This document shows positions 24,841 to 35,579 of a stretch of DNA of 64,000 bases, one piece after another (the stretch's first letter is position 1; each line of letters starts with the position of its first letter). Position numbers and translations under genes: made by a program. The stretch is taken from contig WEDG01000306.1 of NCBI GenBank assembly GCA_017591395.1, positions 87,514 through 151,513 on the forward strand, given 5' to 3'. This stretch comes from Schistocephalus solidus (taxonomy: Eukaryota; Platyhelminthes; Cestoda; Diphyllobothriidea; Diphyllobothriidae). Under the pieces are notes generated by a model that worked only from the letters and a program-made list of their open reading frames with translations, had not been told where the DNA came from and did no database searches.

Positions 24841-25370
24841 TGATAATGAAAACTGGCCACAAATATAACCCCACGGTCCCCACTTCTCAAAATTCTAGAA
24901 TGCACAGAAGCGACGGGAATACAAAAGATTGATTAAATAACTAGGAAACGTTCAGGGCACCGTTTAACATCTCGTGCATTATAGTTCGTTGGACCTACGC
25001 AGGTCAGAGTAGTCCATGGTCGACACAAAAAGACAGGAACGCATACTATTTGTGCGACTTTGCAACGAATTACAGACATGGATAGTCTGAAATTACAAGT
25101 ACATCAAGGTCTACACTTAAACATCTTCAATATAATCTCCTATGCAAGAATAAAGACAAGTCGAGACGTGGATTTAGCCCTGATATTAGATAAGAAATCA
25201 ATCAATTGTAATTGTGATCTAGCACATACGTACAAAAACGTGCATTATTATATTGAGTACTCTATTGACAATTACCAACGCCAATCTTGTTTTCGCTTCT
25301 ATATCTCAGTTGAAATAATGCCATTCAGACCACTTTAAATCTGCATTGTTGCATACAAAGTCAATAATGC
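24590..25370. other. Spacer of the palindrome (LINE-derived)
   Basis: The left part (24.59-24.84 kb) is the LINE C-terminal piece on the reverse strand. The right part (24.84-25.34 kb) is the forward U module also seen at 10.36-10.79 kb and, inverted, at 30.57-31.07 kb. The two parts are unrelated to each other, so the palindrome is not perfect at its centre. Confidence 0.7.
25137..25286 (+). repeat. 150-bp module that recurs at the repeat boundary
   Basis: The block starting tcctatgcaagaataaagac and ending gacaattaccaacgccaa occurs here and, inverted, at about 30,62-30,77 kb and again at 29,802-29,952, exactly between the right FN3 intron and a truncated U copy. A diverged forward copy is at 10.66-10.79 kb and a more decayed one near 11,63 kb. 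Confidence 0.85.
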
Positions 25371-28300
25371 TCCCGTTTCGTGGCATACCTAACGTCAGCA
25401 GAATTCAATTCTGTATCTTGAGACACTTCGGCGTCAATTGTACTGAGGCCTTTTCGCTTGATTTTGTTTCATGCGCCTTTGTGATCACGAACGAACCATT
25501 ATAAGGTTTCATTATCTCATTCTGAAATGCTACTGCAGTATTAGCATCCTCTACCACTTTACTTTATTTTCCTAAACCGTCTTTTCCTCCTACCTCCTAT
25601 TTTAAATGGAGGCCTATCGATGTCTGCATCTTTTTTCATGGTAGGAGTTTTTTCACTGCCTATTTTCTAGTTCCCAATTGATTTTTATTACATTGCAAAA
25701 CTATTGCCCTAACAGGGCATGTTCTGCTTACATTATTTAATATATGTCCCTTTTATCTGCATACATTGAAAAAACTTTATTTCTGTACAAATGTTTGTTT
25801 TGACAGTGCTTTTCCGGCGCTACTAAACTATTTGATTTAAGTTATAAATGCTTTCCTTCGCATAATGAATTTTGATGCAAATTCTCTGTTTTTATGAGCA
25901 AATCCAGCTGTTCTTAATTATAAATTTCCAAAGACATTTTACTCGAGAAGTAACAACACCGACATATCCAACCACTGTCTACTGGAATAGGTGCCAGCTT
26001 ACAGAAATGCATTTGCTATGCATGGCGAGTCCAGTCCAGGAAGTTCACATTTATCGATATTTTGAGATGCATTGAAGGACGATCCTTCACGGTAAATGAA
26101 GGACCTTATTTGCTGCGAATATTTGGAATTTTACTTACAAAATAAAGCGAAAATCTCTCTCCCTTTCAAAAAAAGATACTTGTAACTGGCTTCTGCCTAT
26201 TTTTATGCCTTAGTAATAGGTTCAAATATTCCCCGAAGCGTATCCCTTACTCCAATTATTCGTCCGTATGTCCTACGTTATGTTTCGCTGATAAGACCCT
26301 CTCCTATATACTTCACTTCTCAAAGATTTGCACTATCTGCCTTCTTTGGAATAATCTGTTAATCCATATTATGGTATTTAATTACAATTCTAAATTTAAG
26401 CAAAGCCTGCCTATCTATCTTAACAAGGATTTGATTAACTAATTATTGTCCACACCCTTGCTCTGCATCTTTCATCATGACCCCGAGAAAGGACCATCGC
26501 GAATTAAGAAAACTGTCTACAAATTATGTATCTCATGCAGCGTATCACCGTACGAACAAAGATGTCTTCATAACCCATCCTAATTAAAATAATCGCTCAA
26601 CAATTAGGTTATATTTGCGCACTCATGTTATACCCCTGCCGTTGCGTTTGCCGATAAACATAATCAGAGTTGCAATCTGGATACTGAATTGAGCAGGATT
26701 CTGCTTCATAGTCATCTCGTGTGAAAATGCACCCTCGAGCGCATTATGTTAAATTCTTCTTACTTAATAGCCGGATCTCCCATTATACTTTCGTGCTACG
26801 CTCAGAAGCAACTTACGCTTCATATCCCTTGGGAGCTGTTTTGCTTCTCATCCATCATCTTTTTAACAAGAGGCCATTTCACAACTGCTTTTTCGATTTG
26901 TCTTGCTTTCAACCATCATTTGAAAAAATTGATGACTCTTATGTTTCCCCCAGTCTTCGGCGTTCTCGTCTTTCTTTACTCCTTTCTACAACCTCATTCG
27001 CAATTACATCCGCAGCGCCTTAGGGCTATGTTATTTGTGACCTTAACCAGTGTGAGCCCTACGCGGACTGGTGACGGATGTGTCGGGCTCCTCTGTCGGT
27101 GGTCTCGGCGTTCGGCAATGACAGTATCAGTTTAGATTCTATGGCATTTTGGCCATGAACATTACGTTCTCTACGGTCGTTTTATCTTTCGTCTTTTAGC
27201 GTTCTGACGATGATCGCGACTGTTTCCCCTATCTATATACTTGGTTTACATTGTTTGCTCCGTAAACTATTTCCTTAATTTAGACTAGGTATTATTCGTT
27301 ATCTTCTGGCTACCTAATTGTCTGCGTTTCCACCAAGAACGGGAAGGTCTTTCCGTCAAAACAAATGAGGCTGATATCGCTATTTATATAAAACTAGGTG
27401 TGCTTAATGATTCCTGGTAGATGTTAAGAAAGCATGGTTGTCATTTTTAACACTGATACATTTATTCTGTTCGGAATAGCGTACTTTATTTAAGGGCATC
27501 AAAATACTCTTTCTTTTCAGTGAAAACTCTAAAGGTCCCAGTGATCCTAGTGACTACCCAAGACTCAAGCGATTTTTCAGATGTTTACCTCATCTAAGGA
27601 GGTTCGTTTAAATTCTTAGCGCTATGCAATAGTAAATATTATTTAATATTTTAATCCTCAGCATCATTAATTTGGTTTTGTATGATAGCTGCAGAAGATA
27701 ACTGAACTATTTGTTTGTGCGATATATTAAAAGTATTAAAACACAAAGGTATCTAACACCAAAAATAGAGAAGTACACAATTTCAAACCACATACCAGAT
27801 AGGAAAGACATTATGGCAAATAAATGAGAAGGAAGATTGCTTAGTCATAGCAAACAATGCAGGTTTCACCATGTAAAGTAATCAAGAATGAAACATCCCG
27901 AAATGACATTGTTTTAGTTATACTCATATTGCAAAGAGAGTAACATCTACCCAGTGAGTAAGGAACATTCAAGTGAACGAAAATCGATGGTGCCTTTAAA
28001 GTAGAAAAAACTTAATGCACTCTTTACATGGGGCAAACGAATAAATACAAATCATACAATTTCAGAATAAAAATAACGAATATGAAAAAAATAAATAATT
28101 CCCCTAGCAAATACTTGTAAATTTGTTAAACTTATTTTGATTTTTTAGACAAGATTACTCCTAAACATGCGTGCAATAAAAAAGAGACCAATGGGCAAAC
28201 CAACCAATATACTACAACAAAACATTAACATTTCGTCGAATCCTTTTTATCTGTGTTTACTAACACCGTTATATAAGTGTTCCGGAATCGTGATATAGAA

Positions 28301-28550
28301 TGAGTAACAGCCATCAGAAATTCAATGCAAACGTAAGGCGTTGCAATTTGCGCTTAAAGACAGCTCATAATGACAAGCTACATAAATCAGTCAGCTTATT
28401 AAAAGGTAATTTTATATTCGAAGTTTTAAACGAGATCTTGCCATGCATTTAAGCAGCACGAGTCAAGCGGCCACTTTTGGTAAAATACAACTTCGTCAGA
28501 AAAACAACAATCAGCGAATAATAATAATTCTTTACTATTTAATTTTCATG

Positions 28551-28556
28551 TTTATT
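28551..28556 (-). promoter_or_regulatory. Possible polyadenylation hexamer of the right FN3 gene
   Basis: AATAAA on the reverse strand, about 394 nt after the stop codon, in a context shared with the left arm (20,928-20,933). No other hexamer was compared, so this is one candidate only. Confidence 0.35.
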
Positions 28557-28949
28557 TCCGGTGTCATAAAAACTATAAGTATATAGTCAAATATGAGTTG
28601 CACCATGTGTTTAGCATCTTTTGAACCAGCCTTTTCAATTTCATTCAGCATGCTGTGTAAGCTGATGTCATCAGATGTCTGAGCCCACTATTTTTTGATT
28701 CAAATGTAATTGGTCTCCTATCACGTTTGTAAACTCATTGCAAACACTACAAGCAATCCACAGTGAACAAGTCAAAATCATTACTTCGTCGTAAACGGAT
28801 TGCTTGAATGACAAGGAATGCAAGCTAAAACACTGAGTCAAGAAATTTCACGAAAAAATGTCTTGTTATATAATGTTGGTGAGAAAAGATTGTATGCAGT
28901 GCAAGGGATGTTAAACTTACGAGGAAAACACATGAGCACTAACGAAGGG

Positions 28950-29221
28950 CTAAGTCTCTACATCAATCTCCGCAGCTGGCGCCAAATAATGGGGATTCTG
29001 CAAACTGAGGCGAACAAGCACCTTGTACTTTCGGCCTGGCGTCAATCCATCAATCGTGTATGTCCCGTTAAAAGCATTGTAATGGAATTCTTTGCGTACT
29101 TCACCAAATTCCAACAAATAGCGTTTGCTATGCGGATGCACGTTCACTGGTGCATCCCAGGTGACCTTGAGGGAGGTGGCACTTATTGTCTCAGCTTTTA
29201 GGTTTTTCGGTTTGTCGGTTC
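28950..29221 (-). CDS. FN3 domain 2 exon (last coding exon), right copy, intact
   Basis: Read on the reverse strand, the exon follows a TTTTTTAG acceptor and continues the codon split by the upstream exon (GAA G|GA ACC). It encodes one complete fibronectin type III domain: KNLKAETISATSLKVTWD, a central RYLLEFGEV strand, TYTIDGLTPGRKYKVLV and AAEIDVET before the TAG at 28,952-28,950. All positions broken in the left arm are intact here (GAA where the left copy has TAA). FN3 domains are ~90-residue beta sandwiches used in extracellular binding proteins. The protein ends at the domain, with no membrane segment or GPI-type tail, so a secreted product is inferred. The nearest known arrangement is that of cestode 45W-type host-protective antigens, which usually have a further C-terminal hydrophobic exon; that exon is missing here. 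Confidence 0.85.
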
Positions 29222-29384
29222 CTAAAAAAGAGAAACGAAGAAAAACTTGCATTGACAAATTATTTTGAGAGATTGAAATTTATAATAAATTTTTTAAAAG
29301 ATTGTATTTTGTATTATTAGTAAGGCAGGTGAAATTGCATATATTAACAAAGAGAGTTTAAAAATGACAATACGAAAATTGAAC
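29222..29384 (-). other. Phase-1 intron between the two FN3 exons
   Basis: 163-nt intron with donor GTTCAA (reverse strand from 29,384) and acceptor TTTTTTAG. The left-arm copy (20,106-20,265) has the same boundaries and 160 nt. Confidence 0.8.
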
Positions 29385-29666
29385 CTTCCGCAAAGGTTGT
29401 GGCAGTTGTCCATCTCGGTTTGCTGAAAATCTCCGTTCCAGCGTACTTGGCCTCCAAGGATAATTTATAGGTTGTTGAAGGTTTAAGAGAGTCAAGTAGC
29501 ACCACACCATTTGTTTCTCCAATCAGTTGGCTTTTTTGGAAATCTCCGGATATATTCAGTCGAAAGTCGTCAAACTTTACATCGCGAATGATGGGCTCTT
29601 CAAAAACTACTCTCATGGCACGCGAGCTGTACACATCCGCCCTCAGGAGACTGGGCATATCATTAG
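29385..29666 (-). CDS. FN3 domain 1 exon, right copy, intact
   Basis: Reverse-strand exon of 282 nt (94 codons) between a TCTCAG acceptor and the donor GAAG|GTTC, phase 1 on both sides. It encodes a divergent FN3 domain: DMPSLLRADVYSS, MRVVFEEP in place of the usual V-x-W-x-x-P strand, FDDFRLNISGDF, GVVLLDSLKPSTTYKLSL and WTTATTF. A phase-1 symmetric exon per domain is the classical arrangement for FN3 shuffling. In the left arm the homopolymer at this exon's centre has one extra A. The upstream exon (signal peptide or another domain) was not identified on this side; the insertion of repeat DNA at 29.80-32.75 kb and of a LINE at 33.5-35.6 kb would lie in the upstream intron. Confidence 0.85.
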
Positions 29667-29801
29667 CTGAGAGATAGAAAATAACAAAACAATAGTTCAA
29701 TGAATTGAAATCCTTTGCCGTAAACGATCCACTTTTTTTGAATGAAAATTTATTGTTCAATAATTTATGTTTAATTTATGTTAATATATCTTTGTAGGAC
29801 G

Positions 29802-32745
29802 TTGGCGTTGGTAATTGTCAATAGAGTACTCAATATAATGATGCACATTTTTGTACGTATGTGCTAGATCACAATTACAATTGATTGATTTCTTATCTAA
29901 TATCAGGGCTACATCCACGTCTCGACTTGTCTTTATTCTTGCATAGGAAATGTTGTTACTTCTCGAGTAAAATGTCTTTGGACAATTTATAATTAAGAAC
30001 AGCTGGATTTGCTCATAAAAACAGAGAATTTGCATCAAAATTCATTATGCGAAGGAAAGCATTTATAACTTAGAACAAATAGTTTAGTAGCGCCGGAAAA
30101 GCACTGTCAAAACAAACATTTGTACAGAAATAAAGTTTTTTCAATGTATGCAGATAAAAGGGACATATATTAAATAATGTAAGCAGAACATGCCCTGTTA
30201 GGGCAATAGTTTTGCAATGTAATAAAAATCAATTGGGAACTAGAAAATAGGCAGTGAAAAACTCCTACCATGAAAAAGATGCAGACATCGATAGGCCTCC
30301 CATTTAAAAATAGGAGGTAGGAGGAAAAGACGGTTTAGGAAAATAAAGTAAAGTGGTAGAGGAGGCTAATACTGCAGTAGCATTTCAGAATGAGATAATG
30401 AAACCTTATAATGGTTCGTTCGTGATCACAAAGGCGCATGAAACAAAATCAAGCGAAAAGGCCTCAGTACAATTGACGCCGAAGTGTCTCAAGATACAGA
30501 ATTGAATTCTGCTGACGTTAGGTATGCCACGAAACGGGAGCATTATTGACTTTGTATGCAACAATGCAGATTTAAAGTGGTCTGAATGGCATTATTTCAA
30601 CTGAGATATAGAAGCGAAAACAAGATTGGCGTTGGTAATTGTCAATAGAGTACTCAATATAATAATGCACGTTTTTGTACGTATGTGCTAGATCACAATT
30701 ACAATTGATTGATTTCTTATCTAATATCAGGGCTACATCCACGTCTCGACTTGTCTTTATTCTTGCATAGGAGATTATATTGAAGATGTTTAAGTGTAGA
30801 CCTTGATGCACTTGTAATTTCAGACTATCCATGTCTGTAATTCGTGGCAAAGTCGCACAAATAGTATGCGTTCCTGTCTTTTTGTGTCGACCATGGACTA
30901 CTCTGACCTGCGTAGGTCCAACGAACTGTAATGCACGAGATGTTAAACGGTGCCCTGAACGTTTCCTAGTTATTTAATCAATCTTTTGTATTCCCGTCGC
31001 TTCTGTGCATTCTAGAATTTTGAGAAGTGGGGACCGTGGGGTTATATTTGTGGGCCAGTTTTCATTATCATCATCTGGGTACAACTTACTTTGGAATAAT
31101 ATGCCAATTGAAATTAGGTCTCTAACTCATATACGTGCATTCAAGCGAAGACTGCACATTTATCTCAACACTGGTTCTATTGAACTTTAGTTTGCTCATC
31201 TGTTTCAAGCATCTTTCTTCATGTCTTGACCTCGAGTCTCTCAGGGATCATGATGTCTCCTTATACCCCCAGTCATTCAAAATATGGAAGTCACTTAGAC
31301 ATGCACAGTCAATAATTTTCCCTTTTTGTTAGATACTTAACGTCATCAGAATTCAATTATGTTACCTTGGACGCTAAGGCGTCAATTCCACTCGAGACCT
31401 TTTCGCGAGATTTTGTGTAATGCACCGTTGTGATCCAAAACAAACCATTGAAACGTTTCATTATTTCATTCTGAAATACAACTGCAGTATTAGCCTACTT
31501 TACCCCCTAACCTTATTTTCCTAAGAATCTTTTTCTCCTACCTCCTATTTTAAAATGGAGGCCTATTGAAGTCTGCATCAATTTTTCAAGGTAAGAGTTT
31601 TTTTCACTGCCTATTTTCTAGTTCCCAATTGATTTTCAGTTCATCGCAAAACTATTGCCCTATCAGGCCAAGTTCTGCTTACATTATTTAATACTTATCC
31701 CTTTTATCTGCATACATTGTAATAATGTTATTTCGTTACAAATGTTTGTTTCGACAGTGCTTTCCTGGCGCTAATCAGCTATTGATTCTAAATGATAAAT
31801 GTGTGTCTTTCGCATTCTTGAATTTTGCTGCGCATTCTATAGTTTTTTGAGCAAATCCAGCTATTCTTAATTATAAATTGTCCAAAGATTTTTTACACGA
31901 GACATAATACCACCGAAACATCCAACCATTTCCTACTTGAATAGGTGCCAGCAAACAAAAATAAAATTGCTTTTGATTGCGAAACTTTTTACTGGCTTCT
32001 GCCTATGTAAACGCTTTAATAATAGTTCAAATATTCCCCGAAGCGTATCCCTTACTCCAGTTATTCGTCCGTCTGTCCTTCGTTATGTTTCGCTGATAAG
32101 ACCCTCTCCTATATCCTTCACTTCTCAAAGCTTTGCGTTATCTGCCTTCTTTGGAATAATCTGTTAATCCATATTATGGTATTTAATTACAATTCTAAAT
32201 TTAAGCACAGCCTGCCTATCTATCTTAACAGAGATTTGATTAACTAATTATTGTCCACACCCTTTCTCTGCAGCTTTCATCATGACCCCGAGAAAGGACC
32301 ATCGCGAATTAAGAAAACTGTCTACAAATTATGTATCTCATGCAGCGTATCACCGTACGAACAAAGATGTCTTCATAACCCATCCTAATTGAAATAATCG
32401 CTCAACAATTAGGTTATATTTGCGCACTCATGTTATACCCCTGCCGTTGCGTTGGCCGATAAACATAATCGGAGTTGCAATCTGGATACTGAATTGAGCA
32501 GGAGTCTGCTTCATAGTCATCTCTTGTGCGAAAATGCACCCTCGAGCTCATTATGTTAAATTCTTCTTACTTAATAGCCGGATCTCCCATTATACTTTCG
32601 TGCTACGCTCAGAAGCAACTTATGCTTTATATCCCTTGGGAGCTGTTTTGCTTCTCATCCATCATCTTTTAACAAGAGGCCATTTCACAGCTGCTTTTTC
32701 GATTTGTTTTGCTTTCAACCATCATTTGGAAAAATTGATGACTAT
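29802..32745 (-). repeat. Third U block inserted in the right arm
   Basis: 29,802-29,952 is an extra inverted copy of the 150-bp module. From 29,953 to 32,745 the DNA is the inverse complement of about 23,170-25,960, including the module again (30.62-30.77 kb), the LINE C-terminal piece reading forward at 31,05-31,19 kb, and the U body to 32,745, where similarity to 26,93 kb stops at gatgact. The left arm has none of this at the matching place (19,69 kb), so the block was added to the right arm after the arms formed, or was lost from the left. Confidence 0.82.
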
Positions 32746-32749
32746 AATG

Positions 32750-33525
32750 TTTCTAAACGGAAATTATCGCAATCGAAAGTTATTTTGTCCGCGCAACTCA
32801 GATAAAGCAATTTATAAACGAGCAAGATGAATTTTGCACCCAGAAATTTCAAAAATTTCCATAATTCCGATGTGTAAATATGTGTACTTTAATGCCGTGA
32901 ATGGCAGCGATAATATCGGCTGAAATCCTTTGCTTAAAAGTCCCGACCTTGACTTGTCTGTTGAGAATATTCGATGTCTTACAATTGATCGGCTGACCGC
33001 AAAAATATGTTTTTAATGCAAATATTCCTTTTGAAAAAGATACATGCTTATCACTTACAGAGGTAACGGGTAGAAATTTGGCAGTTTTTACAATGCTCAA
33101 CATTTAAATAGGCACTGTATCGAGTATTAACAGTCTTACAAAGAAACTCACCCTTAAGCTATTGCCTTTGCCTATAGTATCATGTATTCTTTGCCTTAAT
33201 TTTAGCTCAAATATCGAAGACGTCTCCATTGTAAAGAGAAAATTCAGCGGTCTAATTTGCTACAAAAACTTATCATTAATTTTCATGGACATCATAAACC
33301 GATGACGCATACATTGTTTACCTGGGTTTAATCTTGAAAAATTCCGATTACGTTCGTTAGTAAAATACTTAATACAAGCTCATTTTAAAGACGTAGCCTA
33401 CTGCAGAACGTATTCATAATTGATCTAAGGCATATTCATTTTCACCTGCGACTTCACTTTAATTTCAGTAATGTGAAGGTATAACATCAACCCACTGATA
33501 CGCTTACTGTAATTTTATTTATTGT
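32750..33525. other. Outer right-arm spacer, weakly matched to the left arm
   Basis: No exon seen. A few blocks near 33.40-33.50 kb (reverse strand) resemble about 17.9-18.0 kb of the left arm, but the match is loose. Confidence 0.4.
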
Positions 33526-33526
33526 T

Positions 33527-35575
33527 TAGTTCAGTTCAGTGTTTTGGAGGAAAATTGGCTTTTGATTTCGAAATGCTTTTTCGGCACATAAAATTCGCAA
33601 GAATTAGAAGCAATTTTAAATGGTTACAGTCAAGTGAATGCCGGCAGATTAACGTTGTTAACTGGTACTTTAAAGTTTAAGTTGTCACATAGCCTGCGTG
33701 GTGCTGCAACATATGTGTGTTAAGCCGAGGTTTGAATGTTTCCACAGACTGGGACATAACAATCGTCTCAGGTCCGTTATTCCACGGTTCCACGAAATGG
33801 TTGGTGAAAAAATACTTCCTCACATCCAATCCTTCTTGGGGCACATTAAGTTTGAATGGATGCCCTCTGAGATTAGTCGAAGTGACAAGTTGGACAACTT
33901 TGGAGGGTGCAATCCATGCCACGCACGATACGGAACGTTTGTATCAAATCTCCGCTCAACTGCCTATAACTCAAAGGATAAAGTTAAGGTTATTTAGGCG
34001 GATCTCATATGGTAGTTCACCGTGACCTCTTACTAATTTTGTGGCTCGCTGCTGCATCTTTTTAAGCAGGTTGAAGTCCTGCTGGGTCCATGGTCGCCAA
34101 ACTTGAAACGCATATTCAACATTTGGCCTATAAAACTTACCAAAAACTTTAGAAAAGCAATCTTTCTCGTAAATTTTAAATGCCTGATTGATAGCGTGCA
34201 GCATAGAATTGGCGGATTTACCTGCCTTTCAACATTGCGTAGAATGCTTCAGGCTGTCTTTCATCCAAACACCAAGATCCTTCTGTATTTCTGCTTCCTG
34301 TAGTGGCATACCATTTAAATAGTAGGGTTGCATATCAGTGACATGATTTTTACTTCCCAGACGTAGTATGGTGACTTCGTTTGAGTTGAAGGACAAGGGC
34401 CATTTGCGGGACCACTCACCCAATTGACGAAGATCGTCTTTGAAACTGTTTACATTGGCAAGACTGTGGAGGACATTCCGGATTTTTATATCGTCTGCAA
34501 CCAAAGCATAGTCGCAATTCAATTTCTGTACAATCATTAATGAGCAAGAGAACTAGGAGCAGTCTGGGCACTGAAACTTGTGGGAGTCCACTCTCGATGA
34601 CTGTGCGTATTGATCGCGCTTCACCTATACAGTCCACTTGGGAACGACCAACGACAAAATGCTCGATGCACGTAAGAGGTTTGCCTCCAATACCCAACAT
34701 TCTCAACTTTTAAAAGGAGACGCTGGTGCGGAACATTATCCGAAGCCTTCTGGAAATGAAAATGACACATTTACAGTGTCTTTTGCATCGAGAGCCTTTT
34801 TCAAGCTTTGCATCGTATAAAATAAGTTCGTTACACACGATCTTCTCGTACGAAAGCCATATTGTGCATTTCATAAGAGGTCATGGGTATTTTAATAAAT
34901 CATTAATTCCATTTTTACAACCTTCTCCATCGCCTTGCAACAGATTGATGTCAGGCTGTCTGGCCCGTAGTTTGTAGCAAGTGCATGACTACCACTTTTG
35001 TGAAGCGGCGTAATGTGGGCTGTTTTCAAGTCGGTGGGAAGAATTCCTGTATCGAACGATTTCTGGCACAGAAAGGATAGCGGTTTGGCCAGCTCTCGAG
35101 CAAGTTCGAGGAGCAGCTTTGCTGGAATCACGTCGGGGCTGGGGATTTGTTTGCCTTCAGACTTTTTAGTTCTTGAAAGACCGCGTCTTCTTGAAAGAGT
35201 ATATCCGGAACAAGGGACTCTCCCGTAGTCTCGTAACTAGATGAAATAAAAACAGCTTCTCTGGTGAAAACAGAGTGAAGCAACTGCGAAAAGTGTTCAG
35301 CTTTGTTTTTATTTCTGATATCTCCAAACTTTTATTGTTTCTTAACAGCAATCGGGTTCCTGTTATGTGTGCTGTTTGGTTAATAACTGTAGAGCAATTT
35401 GGGATTATGAACTGCTCGCTTGAGCAAATCTCTCTCGTACTCCCGTCATTATTTGAATATCAAGGTTTTTACCTTGTTCCTTTGAATTATGTATGCTTGT
35501 AAAGCTAAATATTCATTGGATTGACAAAATTTCTTCCAAAGCCTTCCTTTCTTCTCAATCTCTCATTTTCGGTCT
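33527..35575 (-). mobile_element. CR1-like LINE, 5'-truncated, inserted in the right arm
   Basis: Reverse-strand frames cover, in order: an RT-proximal linker (AVHNPKLL region and NKSLEISEIKTKLNTFRSCF, about 35.45-35.25 kb), RT fingers (IPAKLLLELA then PLSFLCQKSFDTGILP near 35.13-35.05 kb), a damaged G-P-Q-x-S-V box near 34.6 kb, the catalytic segment ALVADDIKI near 34.48-34.51 kb, KNHVTDMQPYYLNG, the thumb (FYRPNVEYAFQVWRPW) and the C-terminus (TNLRGHPFKLNV, HFVEPWNN). It ends with a non-coding tail and short ACTGA repeats at 33,540-33,527. At least five frameshifts or stops disable it. Palindrome-arm sequence resumes beyond about 35,575. Confidence 0.87.
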
Positions 35576-35579
35576 CTTG

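Larger units (their letters stand above)
25370..29800 (-). repeat. Inner right arm of the large palindrome
   Basis: Inverse copy of about 19,691-24,590. It holds forward-oriented U sequence (25.37-26.95 kb), shared flank (26.95-28.95 kb) and the two intact FN3 exons on the reverse strand. A ~145-bp stretch (about 26,029-26,175) is absent from the left arm and from the third U copy. The outer end of the arm is at gtcctacaaag (about 29,790-29,800), where a further repeat block begins. Confidence 0.88.

Noticed and set aside
26721..27135. Overlapping 100- and 129-codon frames as genes
   Set aside because: They fall in repeat U and palindrome flank; the same text recurs inverted at 22.97-23.19 kb and in part at 32.5-32.75 kb, with frame differences.
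29781..30038. Frame joining two repeat pieces
   Set aside because: It crosses the junction between the 150-bp module and the truncated U copy, so it is a chance fusion.
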